A stretch of DNA of 64,000 nucleotides from CAKZYD01 sp039814715 (GTDB lineage Bacteria; Pseudomonadota; Alphaproteobacteria; Sphingomonadales; CAKZYD01), in NCBI GenBank assembly GCA_039814715.1, contig JBCCAR010000003.1, positions 1 through 64,000 on the forward strand. The letters are read 5' to 3'. How positions within the stretch are numbered: the stretch's first letter is position 1; each line of letters begins with the position of its first letter. The position numbers were made by a program, and so were the translations under genes. The notes below the pieces were generated by a model that was not told where the DNA came from, did no database searches, and was given only the letters and a program-made list of their open reading frames with translations. Below, one piece after another: positions 53,043-60,272 of this stretch.

Positions 53043-53866
53043 CCGCTAGCGTCTTTGCTGCAACTTGCCTGCATCCAGCGTAGATTGATACCGATACGCT
53101 CTGCCTGCGGATTTGCCCAGGTATAGCTGGCCGCTTTGTCGGGGTTTTCTGGCTTGTGCACGTAGAGCACCAAAGATGGCCGAGAGCGGCCATATGGCCA
53201 CACTGCTTGACGCATTTTTAAACCAACACGCTGGGGCGGTGTTTCGTCTGTATCAACCCACGTTTCGCCGCCTTGATCGTGTAGCGGTACGCCTGCCTTA
53301 AAAAACCATCCCTCGCCATTTTTGCGCGGCAGCGTGACCCAGCAGCTAAACTCATTCGCGCGGGTCATCGGTAAAGCTGGCCGTTCTTTTGTTGCAGCAA
53401 GCTGCAGCCCATATGGAAGAACCGTTAGCCGCTCGCCAAAGGGGCAGTTTTTGTTCTTGCGCCCAGCAAAGGTCACTTCAAATCCGTCCAGCAGAGCAGT
53501 GGCTGCCCCAGAACAGACTGGCTTGTCACCCTGCGCCGTGACGCTGAGTGTCTCATCTGAAGCGACGATATCCAGCCACAGGATGGGCGCTAGGTCCGTG
53601 TTGCTTGAGGTTACGCGCAAACGGCCTTCTTCCTGCGTGACCGTCAGTTCCAGCACAGCATCAAAAGGCTCAGCACCTGGCGGCGTTAGTGCTTTAGAGA
53701 ACGCTGCTTGTTCTTTGTTTGTGAAGTGGCCTTGAAACAGCTCTACAAGCTGGGCTTGCCGCTTCTTCAAAGTCCCTGCCAGGCTGATATCGTCCTGGGC
53801 CAGGGCAGGGCCCGCGATCATGGCGAGCACCACCCCAGCGATAATCGGCAGTCGCTTAATGGCCAC
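53039..53866 (-). CDS. secreted CpcT/CpeT-like protein
   Basis: A 275-residue protein with a signal peptide (residues 1-23, cleavage after PALA/QDD). The mature part begins LVELFQGHFTNKEQAAFSKAL, which resembles the start of the CpcT/CpeT family (LxxWLxGxFxNxxQA), beta-barrel proteins of the calycin type known as bilin lyases in cyanobacteria but widespread elsewhere without phycobilins. A C-terminal region YVHKPENPDKAASYTW also fits. The start is a GTG at 53866, which overlaps the 3' end of the upstream DUF1838 gene by 11 bp; the frame upstream of it is a shadow. The two genes form a secreted pair. Confidence 0.55.
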   Translation of the reverse strand: MAIKRLPIIAGVVLAMIAGPALAQDDISLAGTLKKRQAQLVELFQGHFTNKEQAAFSKALTPPGAEPFDAVLELTVTQEEGRLRVTSSNTDLAPILWLDIVASDETLSVTAQGDKPVCSGAATALLDGFEVTFAGRKNKNCPFGERLTVLPYGLQLAATKERPALPMTRANEFSCWVTLPRKNGEGWFFKAGVPLHDQGGETWVDTDETPPQRVGLKMRQAVWPYGRSRPSLVLYVHKPENPDKAASYTWANPQAERIGINLRWMQASCSKDASG

Positions 53867-54776
53867 CGGCGCTTGCGCTCTTTTTTTCTTTTGCCATGCG
53901 CTCACTGAGTTTTTTCTTAAACACCGTCCAACTGGTCTCATTGGGGCGAGCGTCGTCAGGTGGCGGGGCGCTTACGTATTTGGGGAAGCGTTTTTCTAGC
54001 GCGCCGCGCAGCACTTGCGGGAGTTCAGCAATACCGTTCAGTTTTTGGCCGGCGGCATTTGCCACCATCAGGCCTGGACGTGACCCCATTTCCATCCAAG
54101 GCAGCCACTGCGCAATACGCACCCAGGCCACAGTTGGGAAGGCGACAGGGCTGGACGCATCGAGAATGTCGTCTTCTTCCATGATGAAATCGAAAATCTC
54201 CATGGCATGGTAGTGATTGCCCACATATGTCTGGAAATCCCCGCCAAGTGCGTTGGTATAAAACAATGGGACCTCCGCCAGCATAAAGACTTTGCCGTTT
54301 TTGATCCGCAATGGGAGCGTAAAATCCTTGCCATCACGGGTTTTAGCGAACGTCGCGCCGCGGCTGTTCACCGGGTCATTGGCGACATGGATCACTTCGA
54401 CAGTTTCTCCCGTAAATGGGTTCTCCCATTCATCTATGATTTCGTTCGTCTTGGGGTCCAGATACAGCATGATTTCGCGGCTCACCATGCGGTAGCCAGT
54501 GCCGCGCTTTTTATCTTTGACCGTAACGCACTGGCGCACATTCATGCCTTGTAAGTTAAAGAGATGGCGATCGCGTTCCCCTTGTCGGCGGCTGTAAAGG
54601 CGCCCCTGCCAATGATAGACAATGTCTTTGCCATCTTCCGCGCTGCAGTGAATTTTCCGGTTTAGGGTAATCGCGTCGTTAGGATCATTGGGATCGAGCT
54701 TATGATCATCTGCTAGCGCACTGGTTGCGCCGATGGCGAGGCCGAAAAGGCCATGTAAAAGGTGTTTCAAAGGCAT
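53856..54776 (-). CDS. secreted DUF1838 family protein
   Basis: A 306-residue protein with a signal peptide (about residues 1-22, ending ATSALADD). The mature protein shows the DUF1838 pattern: IHCSAEDGKDIVYHWQGRLY near residue 43, then RDRHLFNLQGMNVRQC, YLDPKTNEIIDEWENP, and SRPGLMVANAAGQKL toward the C-terminus. The function of the family is unknown; a lipocalin-like ligand-binding barrel is suspected. The ATG at 54776 has GGGAG 8 bp upstream; a start 33 bp further up is possible. It lies 42 bp downstream of the GntR gene, on the same strand, and overlaps the CpcT-like gene. Confidence 0.8.
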   Translation of the reverse strand: MPLKHLLHGLFGLAIGATSALADDHKLDPNDPNDAITLNRKIHCSAEDGKDIVYHWQGRLYSRRQGERDRHLFNLQGMNVRQCVTVKDKKRGTGYRMVSREIMLYLDPKTNEIIDEWENPFTGETVEVIHVANDPVNSRGATFAKTRDGKDFTLPLRIKNGKVFMLAEVPLFYTNALGGDFQTYVGNHYHAMEIFDFIMEEDDILDASSPVAFPTVAWVRIAQWLPWMEMGSRPGLMVANAAGQKLNGIAELPQVLRGALEKRFPKYVSAPPPDDARPNETSWTVFKKKLSERMAKEKKSASAGGH

Positions 54777-54817
54777 CAAGATGCTCCCTTTCTTGGTTTT
54801 TGTAGTCATCTGATTGG

Positions 54818-55561
54818 CTATGTCTTGCGATCAAATTTCAGGTGATAAGCGTAGCGATCTCCAGGGTGATAGGAGATGGAGACCATGGCTGGTCCTTCAC
54901 GGTCGTAGTAGGCGCGAGTGGCCAATAGCCCTGGTTGCGGGGGCGCACATTCCAGCGCCTGGCAATCTTGCGGACTTAAAATAACCGCTCGGATTTCCTG
55001 CTCGACTTGTTCGATGCTGTTGCCTGAAAAAATCTCAAATTCGTTGAATAAAGCGCCACGATTGCCTTGCACCTTTTCTGCCACGCCCCGGTATTTAGGC
55101 GGCATATAAACGTGAGAAATCGCGACCGGTCGGCGCAGGTGCTTTTGAAAGGCAAAGGCACGGCGATAGGTCCAGCCCGCCGTTTCTGTATCATCGACAT
55201 AGCGGTGCAGGCTGTCGGGAAGGTCCATAATTTCAGGCGCAGATAAATCAAACTTCACATCCGTCGCGTATTGGATCAGGTCTTCCAGGCTACCGAGCTC
55301 TTGCTGGAACAAAGTGGCGCGCTCTTGGCTCGTGACGACGGTACCTGAGCCCTGCCTGCGTGAGACGATGTTTGCGTCTTGGAGGCGCCTTAAAGCCTCG
55401 CGTATTGTGTAGCGCGAGACGCTATAGGTGCCGCACAGCTCGGTTTCTGTAGGGAGGGCGGTGCCGACGGGGAAATCCCCGGTCTCAATGCGCTGGCGTA
55501 AATCTGCAGCGACTTCGATGTAGCGCGGCGTGCGCTTTATTTCAGGTTCGATATCAGCCAT
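54818..55561 (-). CDS. GntR-family regulator with UTRA domain (HutC subfamily)
   Basis: A 247-residue transcription factor. The N-terminal winged helix (residues about 12-75) has IETGDFPVGTALPTETELC, SRYTIREALRRLQ and RRQGSGTVV. The C-terminal UTRA domain (about 85-240) binds a small effector. It is divergent from the MmgE/PrpD operon, with a perfect palindrome at 55634-55649 in the 114 bp between them, and is followed by DUF1838 and CpcT-like genes. It probably controls both directions. Confidence 0.92.
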   Translation of the reverse strand: MADIEPEIKRTPRYIEVAADLRQRIETGDFPVGTALPTETELCGTYSVSRYTIREALRRLQDANIVSRRQGSGTVVTSQERATLFQQELGSLEDLIQYATDVKFDLSAPEIMDLPDSLHRYVDDTETAGWTYRRAFAFQKHLRRPVAISHVYMPPKYRGVAEKVQGNRGALFNEFEIFSGNSIEQVEQEIRAVILSPQDCQALECAPPQPGLLATRAYYDREGPAMVSISYHPGDRYAYHLKFDRKT

Positions 55562-55633
55562 CGGACTTCTGATTTGATACGTTCACAGAGGCTGCAGCAT
55601 GAAGAAAGAGCGCCATAAATCAACTTGATTCGT

Positions 55634-55649
55634 ATTTGTCTGGACAAAT
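55634..55649. promoter_or_regulatory. palindromic operator, probable GntR binding site
   Basis: A perfect 16-bp palindrome, ATTTGTC-TG-GACAAAT, lies 26 bp before the MmgE/PrpD start and 73 bp from the GntR start. Its TGTC...GACA core is like sites of GntR/HutC-type regulators. It sits where it can repress both divergent promoters. Confidence 0.6.
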
Positions 55650-55675
55650 TTTTTCTGCAAGTTAGCTAGAACGTT

Positions 55676-57055
55676 ATGGAAAACACTGCTCGAGATCGCC
55701 TTGCCGCCCGCACTGCAATCTTAAATCACGTCGCGCAAACGACGAGCGAAGATATTCCGGAAGCTGCTTGGCAGGCGGCGCGCGTTTTCCTGCTCGATAC
55801 CGTTGGCGTTGGTCTTGCGGGGTCTGCTGCAGATGGGGCAGATGCACTGGTCGCAGCGGCAACCACTTGGGGCAGCGGCGACGTGCCGGTATTGGGCCGT
55901 ACGCTTCTTGTAGCAAAGCCAACGGCTGCGCTTTTGAACGGGTTCTTTATCCATAACCTGGAGTGGGACGCGGTCCATGAACCCGCGGTTGTGCATGCTA
56001 TGTCGGTTATCACCGCTGCGTGTCTCGCGGAAGCTGCCGCGGCGCCCAGTATTTCGGGCAGGGACTTCACGGCCGCCGTGATTTTGGGCGTTGATATCGC
56101 CTCCGGCTTGGGCGTTGCCGCGCAATCTGGCTTACGGTTTTTTAGGCCTGCAAACGCTGGAACTATTGGCGCTGCGCTCGCGCTAGCGCGTCTGCGCGGG
56201 CTTGAACGCGCTGTGTTTGATGATGTGATGGGGCTTGCCTATTCCCAGCTGTCAGGCACCATGCAGGCACATGTGGAAGGCTCCATAACACTGCCGCTAC
56301 AAGTCGCAGTCGGCGCCCGATCGGCGATTACAGCTGTCGATATGGCGCAGGCCGGTCTGACCGCGCCGCATGATGTTTTGGATGGGCCATTTGGTTATTT
56401 TAAATTGATTGAAGATGGCGGCAGCGCCCATGCCGTTGCTGAACACTTGGGCAAGCGCTGGGCCATTGCTGAACTCTCTCACAAACCATATCCGTCCGGC
56501 CGGGCAAGCCATGCTGTGTTAGAATTTGTACTCGGCCAGCGCGCTGCCCATGGCTTTGAGTTGGAGGAAGTGGTTTGCATTGAGGCCCAGGTACCGCCCC
56601 TTATTCACCGGCTGGTGGCCCGGCCTTATAGAGCGCAGATGACTTCGGCTTATGCGCGGCTATGCTTGCCGTATTTATGCGCTCTGGCTGTACGCGATGG
56701 TCAGATTACGCCCACGGCAGCTAGCCGAGAAAATCTGGACGATGAAGCGTTGGCGGTGTTTGCGGACAAGGTGCAGATCACCAAGAGTGATATCAGCGAT
56801 CCCAACGCTATGTCGCCGCAAGCTTGCACCATCGTCTTAGCCAACGGGCAGCGGCTAAGCGATGCACTTCCGCATATATATGGAGCGCCGGACTTCTCGC
56901 TCACGCAGGCTGCCTATTTGGGAAAATTTGATCTGGCAACGCAGTTTGCCCATGCGCCAATCGCAAAAGAAGCCGCAGAGCAACTCAAATTGGATTTGCA
57001 GGGCATTGATAGGCTAGCGTCTGTGGCAAACATTTTTTCTGCATGGAATTCTTAG
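55676..57055 (+). CDS. MmgE/PrpD family protein
   Basis: A 459-residue protein of the MmgE/PrpD family (2-methylcitrate dehydratase, cis-aconitate decarboxylase and itaconyl relatives). Visible blocks are LDTVGVGLAGSAADG near residue 39, NGFFIHNLEWDAVHE near 93-107 (with DD/DAVH-type catalytic region), HKPYPSGRASHAVLE near 270 and a C-terminal dimer domain. The family dehydrates or decarboxylates tricarboxylic acids or esterase-like substrates; the exact substrate is unknown. It opens a four-gene operon under the GntR-type palindrome. The ribosome site is weak. Confidence 0.88.
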   Translation: MENTARDRLAARTAILNHVAQTTSEDIPEAAWQAARVFLLDTVGVGLAGSAADGADALVAAATTWGSGDVPVLGRTLLVAKPTAALLNGFFIHNLEWDAVHEPAVVHAMSVITAACLAEAAAAPSISGRDFTAAVILGVDIASGLGVAAQSGLRFFRPANAGTIGAALALARLRGLERAVFDDVMGLAYSQLSGTMQAHVEGSITLPLQVAVGARSAITAVDMAQAGLTAPHDVLDGPFGYFKLIEDGGSAHAVAEHLGKRWAIAELSHKPYPSGRASHAVLEFVLGQRAAHGFELEEVVCIEAQVPPLIHRLVARPYRAQMTSAYARLCLPYLCALAVRDGQITPTAASRENLDDEALAVFADKVQITKSDISDPNAMSPQACTIVLANGQRLSDALPHIYGAPDFSLTQAAYLGKFDLATQFAHAPIAKEAAEQLKLDLQGIDRLASVANIFSAWNS

Positions 57056-57082
57056 AGACACAAAAGCGAAAGGAGGCCGGAC

Positions 57083-57406
57083 ATGACCCGGGTTTTTGTA
57101 CTATTCAATTTAAAAGAGGGCGTCAGTGAAGCTGATTATGAGGCGTGGGCCAAGGCAACCGACATCCCTAATGTGCGCGCGCTTAAATCCGTGGATGGAT
57201 TTGAGGTGTTTAAAAGCACAGGCTTGATGGGGGGGGATGGAACGCCGCCTTATGCCTATTTTGAGATCATTGATGTGAATGACATGGAGCAGCTTGGCGA
57301 CGATGCATCCAGTGAAGCCATGCAAAAAGTAGCTGGTGAGTTCCAAGCATTGGCTGACAACCCTGTTTTCATCGTGACTGAAAATCTCGAGGGAGCGGCT
57401 GTATGA
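57083..57406 (+). CDS. REDY-like protein HapK-type (dimeric alpha-beta barrel)
   Basis: A 107-residue protein: TRVFVLFNLKEGVSEADYEAWAK, then NVRALKSVDGFEVFK and a C-terminal half with ALADNPVFIVTENL. It fits the REDY/HapK family, related to a small protein encoded in prodigiosin clusters of Hahella and Serratia; the reaction is not established. It lies 27 bp after the MmgE/PrpD gene and overlaps the SDR gene by 4 bp (ATGA). Confidence 0.75.
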   Translation: MTRVFVLFNLKEGVSEADYEAWAKATDIPNVRALKSVDGFEVFKSTGLMGGDGTPPYAYFEIIDVNDMEQLGDDASSEAMQKVAGEFQALADNPVFIVTENLEGAAV

Positions 57407-58257
57407 CGGTGCAATTTGGCCTCAAAGACAAGGTCATCGTCGTTACTGGCTCAGGTCGCCCCAAAGGCCTCGGCCAAGGCATTCTCCAACGCTTTGCTGA
57501 TGAAGGCGCAAAATGCGTCGTGTCAGACCTGGGCGCGCCGCGCGAGCATATGGGCAAGGAGCATATTGGTTCTAGCAGCGATATGGAGGAGGTCACCGAC
57601 GAGCTCAAAAGCCGCGGCGCGGAGGCCATTTCCATTCCTTGTGACGTGACCAAAGAAGAAGACTGTAAAGCCTTGATTTATCAAACTGTTGAGGCCTTTG
57701 GGCGTATTGATGTGATCGTTAATAATGCGGGTATTGGCTATATCATGAAGCCGATGACGCAGGTCACGCAAGACGAGTGGATGGCTGTTCTTGGCGTTAA
57801 TCTGATGGGCGCGTTTCTCTGCACAAAATATGCTGCCATTCAGATGGAAAAGCAGGGGCCAAACGCCAATGGTGTTACCGGCCGGATCATCAATATTGCA
57901 AGCCAAGCGGGGAAATCGGGCTTTCCGCACATGGCGCCCTATACAGCCTCAAAACACGGCTTGATCGGCTTAACGCGGTCCAATGCGGTTGAGCTTGGCA
58001 AGCTTGGTATCACTGTCAATGCAGTCTGCCCGAACCACGTCACCACAGGGCTCGGCGCGAAGCAGAATGAGTATTTCTCAAAATACTTCGGCGTGAACCA
58101 AGAGGAGTACATGCAAAATATGCGGGCGAAAAACCCCATGGGGCGTCCTGGTCTGCCGTCGGACACAGCCAATGCTTGCGCGTTCCTTGCCTCTGATGCG
58201 GCGCAGTACATAACAGGCGAGGGGCTGAACGTCTCTGGCGGTGAGGAGATGCACTAG
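57403..58257 (+). CDS. short-chain dehydrogenase/reductase (SDR)
   Basis: A 284-residue SDR with cofactor motif VTGSGRPKGLGQGI (one residue longer than the usual TGxxxGxG), NNAG near residue 107, the catalytic YTASKHG near 186 and a C-terminal GEGLNVSGG. It probably uses NAD(P). It is co-translated with the HapK-like gene and its stop overlaps the GTG of the next gene (TAGTG). Confidence 0.9.
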   Translation: MTVQFGLKDKVIVVTGSGRPKGLGQGILQRFADEGAKCVVSDLGAPREHMGKEHIGSSSDMEEVTDELKSRGAEAISIPCDVTKEEDCKALIYQTVEAFGRIDVIVNNAGIGYIMKPMTQVTQDEWMAVLGVNLMGAFLCTKYAAIQMEKQGPNANGVTGRIINIASQAGKSGFPHMAPYTASKHGLIGLTRSNAVELGKLGITVNAVCPNHVTTGLGAKQNEYFSKYFGVNQEEYMQNMRAKNPMGRPGLPSDTANACAFLASDAAQYITGEGLNVSGGEEMH

Positions 58258-58925
58258 TGGAGTGGATTGGCGTTAGCGCGCTCAGTTGGGTCACTCTAGC
58301 GCATGTTTTGCTGTTTGTGTTTTGGCTCGGCGCGGATTTTGGTGTTTATTATTCAGCGAAATACGTCGCGCGGGCTGACCTGTCTAAAGCAGAAAGATTG
58401 CGCTTTTTAGAGCTGCTCATGCGGCTAGATATGTATCCACGCTCGTCTCTGATTTTGATGCTGCCTGTTGGATTTACGCTTGCGCATTTGGCTGGTTGGG
58501 CAAACGTGTCGGTTCCGGTGTTAGCAGCAATTTGGGCTACGGGAGCGACTTGGTTTATCCTCATGTGGTCTGTGCATAAAAACCCTCAAGCCATTGTTTT
58601 GAAAAGGTTAGACCTTGGGGTGCGCTGGGCCTTTATCTCAGGCCTGATCGCTCTTGCAGGGATAAGCCTCGGGGCGGGCGTTTGGACCGATCAAGTGTGG
58701 CTGTCGTTAAAGCTCGTCTTGTTTGCGGGCGTTATTGGCCTTGGCCTTTTGCTGCGTGGTTCGGTTGCATTGTGGATCAAAGGGTTTGGCCTGCTCGAGA
58801 GCGATCCGGATGCTGGCAACGCCCTGGTGGCCAAAGGCCATAAAGAAGCGACGCGGTTTGCGCACACCTTGTGGCTTTTGCTTGTTGTGATGGCCTTTTT
58901 AGGCATTGCCAAACCTCTGATATAA
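58257..58925 (+). CDS. polytopic membrane protein of unknown function
   Basis: A 222-residue protein with six or seven hydrophobic segments. The first helix contains LAHVLLFVFWLGADFGVYYS, with a histidine and W-L-G arrangement as in CopD/urate-oxidase-type or haem-binding helices. A central segment FILMWSVHKNP also has a histidine. A haem or quinone role is possible but not shown. It begins with GTG overlapping the SDR stop and is the last gene of the operon, followed by a strong terminator. Confidence 0.7.
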   Translation: MEWIGVSALSWVTLAHVLLFVFWLGADFGVYYSAKYVARADLSKAERLRFLELLMRLDMYPRSSLILMLPVGFTLAHLAGWANVSVPVLAAIWATGATWFILMWSVHKNPQAIVLKRLDLGVRWAFISGLIALAGISLGAGVWTDQVWLSLKLVLFAGVIGLGLLLRGSVALWIKGFGLLESDPDAGNALVAKGHKEATRFAHTLWLLLVVMAFLGIAKPLI

Positions 58926-58928
58926 AAA

Positions 58929-58963
58929 ACGCTGAGGGGCGGCTTTCCTCTCAGCGTTTTTTT
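58929..58963. terminator. bidirectional intrinsic terminator
   Basis: An 8-bp stem ACGCTGAG/CTCAGCGT with a 13-nt loop, flanked by a run of A residues on the left and seven T residues on the right. It ends the rightward operon and the leftward DUF3598-like gene. Confidence 0.92.
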
Positions 58964-58981
58964 GCTCGTTTCCGCTGCGCG

Positions 58982-59476
58982 TTAAATGCGGTCGGCAGGC
59001 TCATCGCGCCAGTTGTCCGTTTTCTTTTCTTCATCAATTAGCGTGCGCATGTGGATTTTTCCGCCTTTGAGCCACTGCCAAACGCGTGAGCGATACTTCC
59101 CGCAATCTGAGTTGTGGATCATCTCATAGAGATATAGATCATCATCGCCTTTGCGCACCCAGTTCAGCATGGTGGTGCGGTTATACTCATCAAGCGGAAC
59201 TTCAGCCGCCCAGCCGTAAATGAGGTCGTTATCGAACCATAAGCGCTTGTCTTTATATCCGGCCGGAAATTCACGAACTTCTTTTTTGCCGTCTTCCCAC
59301 TCGTAAATATTAGTCTGATGATAGGGTACGTCAGCCCCCTCATCTGTAAACCGGCAAATGAGTTTGGAGCGGTGCGCGTCTATTTGGTTTCCATCGATAT
59401 CATAATAACGGTACCAGCCAACCCAAACGCCCTCATTTGAGGAAAGAATTGGCATATCGGTCTTAATGTCACTCAT
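58982..59476 (-). CDS. DUF3598-like (lipocalin-type) protein
   Basis: A 164-residue soluble protein. The start NEGVWVGWYRYYDIDGNQI and the following strands resemble DUF3598/calycin proteins (NxGxWxGxFxRyxxxGxxx). It is rich in aromatic residues (tryptophans near 18, 22, 53 and 101 among others), as expected for a ligand-binding barrel. The ATG at 59476 has GAGAGG 8 bp upstream; the open frame to 59569 overlaps the Crp gene and is rejected. A palindrome at 59522-59541 lies in its promoter region. Function is unknown. Confidence 0.65.
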   Translation of the reverse strand: MSDIKTDMPILSSNEGVWVGWYRYYDIDGNQIDAHRSKLICRFTDEGADVPYHQTNIYEWEDGKKEVREFPAGYKDKRLWFDNDLIYGWAAEVPLDEYNRTTMLNWVRKGDDDLYLYEMIHNSDCGKYRSRVWQWLKGGKIHMRTLIDEEKKTDNWRDEPADRI

Positions 59477-59521
59477 GCGGGGCCTCTCTGCTTTTTTTCC
59501 GGTTAACCTGTCGAAGGCGGA

Positions 59522-59541
59522 ATGACATTGACGTATGTCAT
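59522..59541. promoter_or_regulatory. palindrome upstream of the DUF3598-like gene
   Basis: ATGACAT-TGACGT-ATGTCAT is a perfect 7-6-7 inverted repeat 46 bp before the DUF3598-like start and 21 bp past the Crp/Fnr gene stop. The length and spacing suit a Crp/Fnr dimer, whose gene is next to it. It does not match the classical FNR (TTGAT-N4-ATCAA) or CRP (TGTGA-N6-TCACA) site exactly. Confidence 0.5.
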
Positions 59542-59561
59542 TTTGCCACTGTAGGTGGGGG

Positions 59562-60257
59562 CTAGCCACGATCTGTCATTGACAGATCAAGAAGCATCTC
59601 TGCATGCGCTAAGTCATTTATAGTCACACAGTGGGCGTTGCTTTGCGTTATAAAACGCTCGTTCTTAAGCCGAGAGACAGTGCGCGATATTGTCTCCATC
59701 GTCAGGCCTAAAAAATCTGCCATATCCTGGCGTGTCATAGGGATGTCAATATTGACCGGTTCCTTCAGTCCTTGCCGGTGCATTAAATGCACAAATAAAA
59801 ACATGAGCCTTTGCCGGGCATCCATGCGTCCAAGGACGCAGATCTGGTCTAGTGCATAGGCTAGAATACGGTTGGTAACTTGCTTAAGCGCATGATCAAT
59901 GGATACGCGCTCGCGCGCCAGGGCGTCGATCTCGTTGATGGGGAAACGGGTGAGGGTGGCTTCTTTGAGGGCCACCGCGCTAACCAAATGACGCCCTGAC
60001 ACTTCAATGCCAATAAAATCACCAGGATAGACAAAGGCAAGCACCTGCCGCCGTCCATCCATCGATAGCCGCTCAAGCATCAGGACGCCGGTATTTAACG
60101 TATAAGCGTATTTACACGGCGTCCCTTCCTCATAAAGCGTTGCAGATTTGGCCAAGGCTGCCGGCTTGCCGAGCGCTGCAAACGCATTCGCATCGTCGTC
60201 TCCCAGCAGACTGAGCAGTCTGCTGGGGGCACTCACGCGGGAGACTTCTATCGACAT
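59562..60257 (-). CDS. Crp/Fnr family transcriptional regulator
   Basis: A 231-residue regulator with an N-terminal cyclic-nucleotide-binding-like barrel (YEEGTPCKYAYTLNTGVLML near residues 42-61) and a C-terminal winged helix with DMADFLGLTMETISRTVSRL near 180, similar to FNR/FixK recognition helices. The four FNR cysteines that bind an iron-sulfur cluster are absent; only isolated cysteines are present, so it does not sense oxygen in the FNR way. Its effector is unknown. It is co-directional with the alpha/beta hydrolase and TRAP genes upstream (15 bp gap). Confidence 0.9.
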   Translation of the reverse strand: MSIEVSRVSAPSRLLSLLGDDDANAFAALGKPAALAKSATLYEEGTPCKYAYTLNTGVLMLERLSMDGRRQVLAFVYPGDFIGIEVSGRHLVSAVALKEATLTRFPINEIDALARERVSIDHALKQVTNRILAYALDQICVLGRMDARQRLMFLFVHLMHRQGLKEPVNIDIPMTRQDMADFLGLTMETISRTVSRLKNERFITQSNAHCVTINDLAHAEMLLDLSMTDRG

Positions 60258-60272
60258 GCCTGCAGCTGATCC

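Noticed and set aside
55721..56125. Minus-strand frame of 134 codons inside the MmgE/PrpD gene
   Set aside because: Overlaps a well-supported gene and encodes low-complexity Arg/Gly-rich sequence with no family signal.
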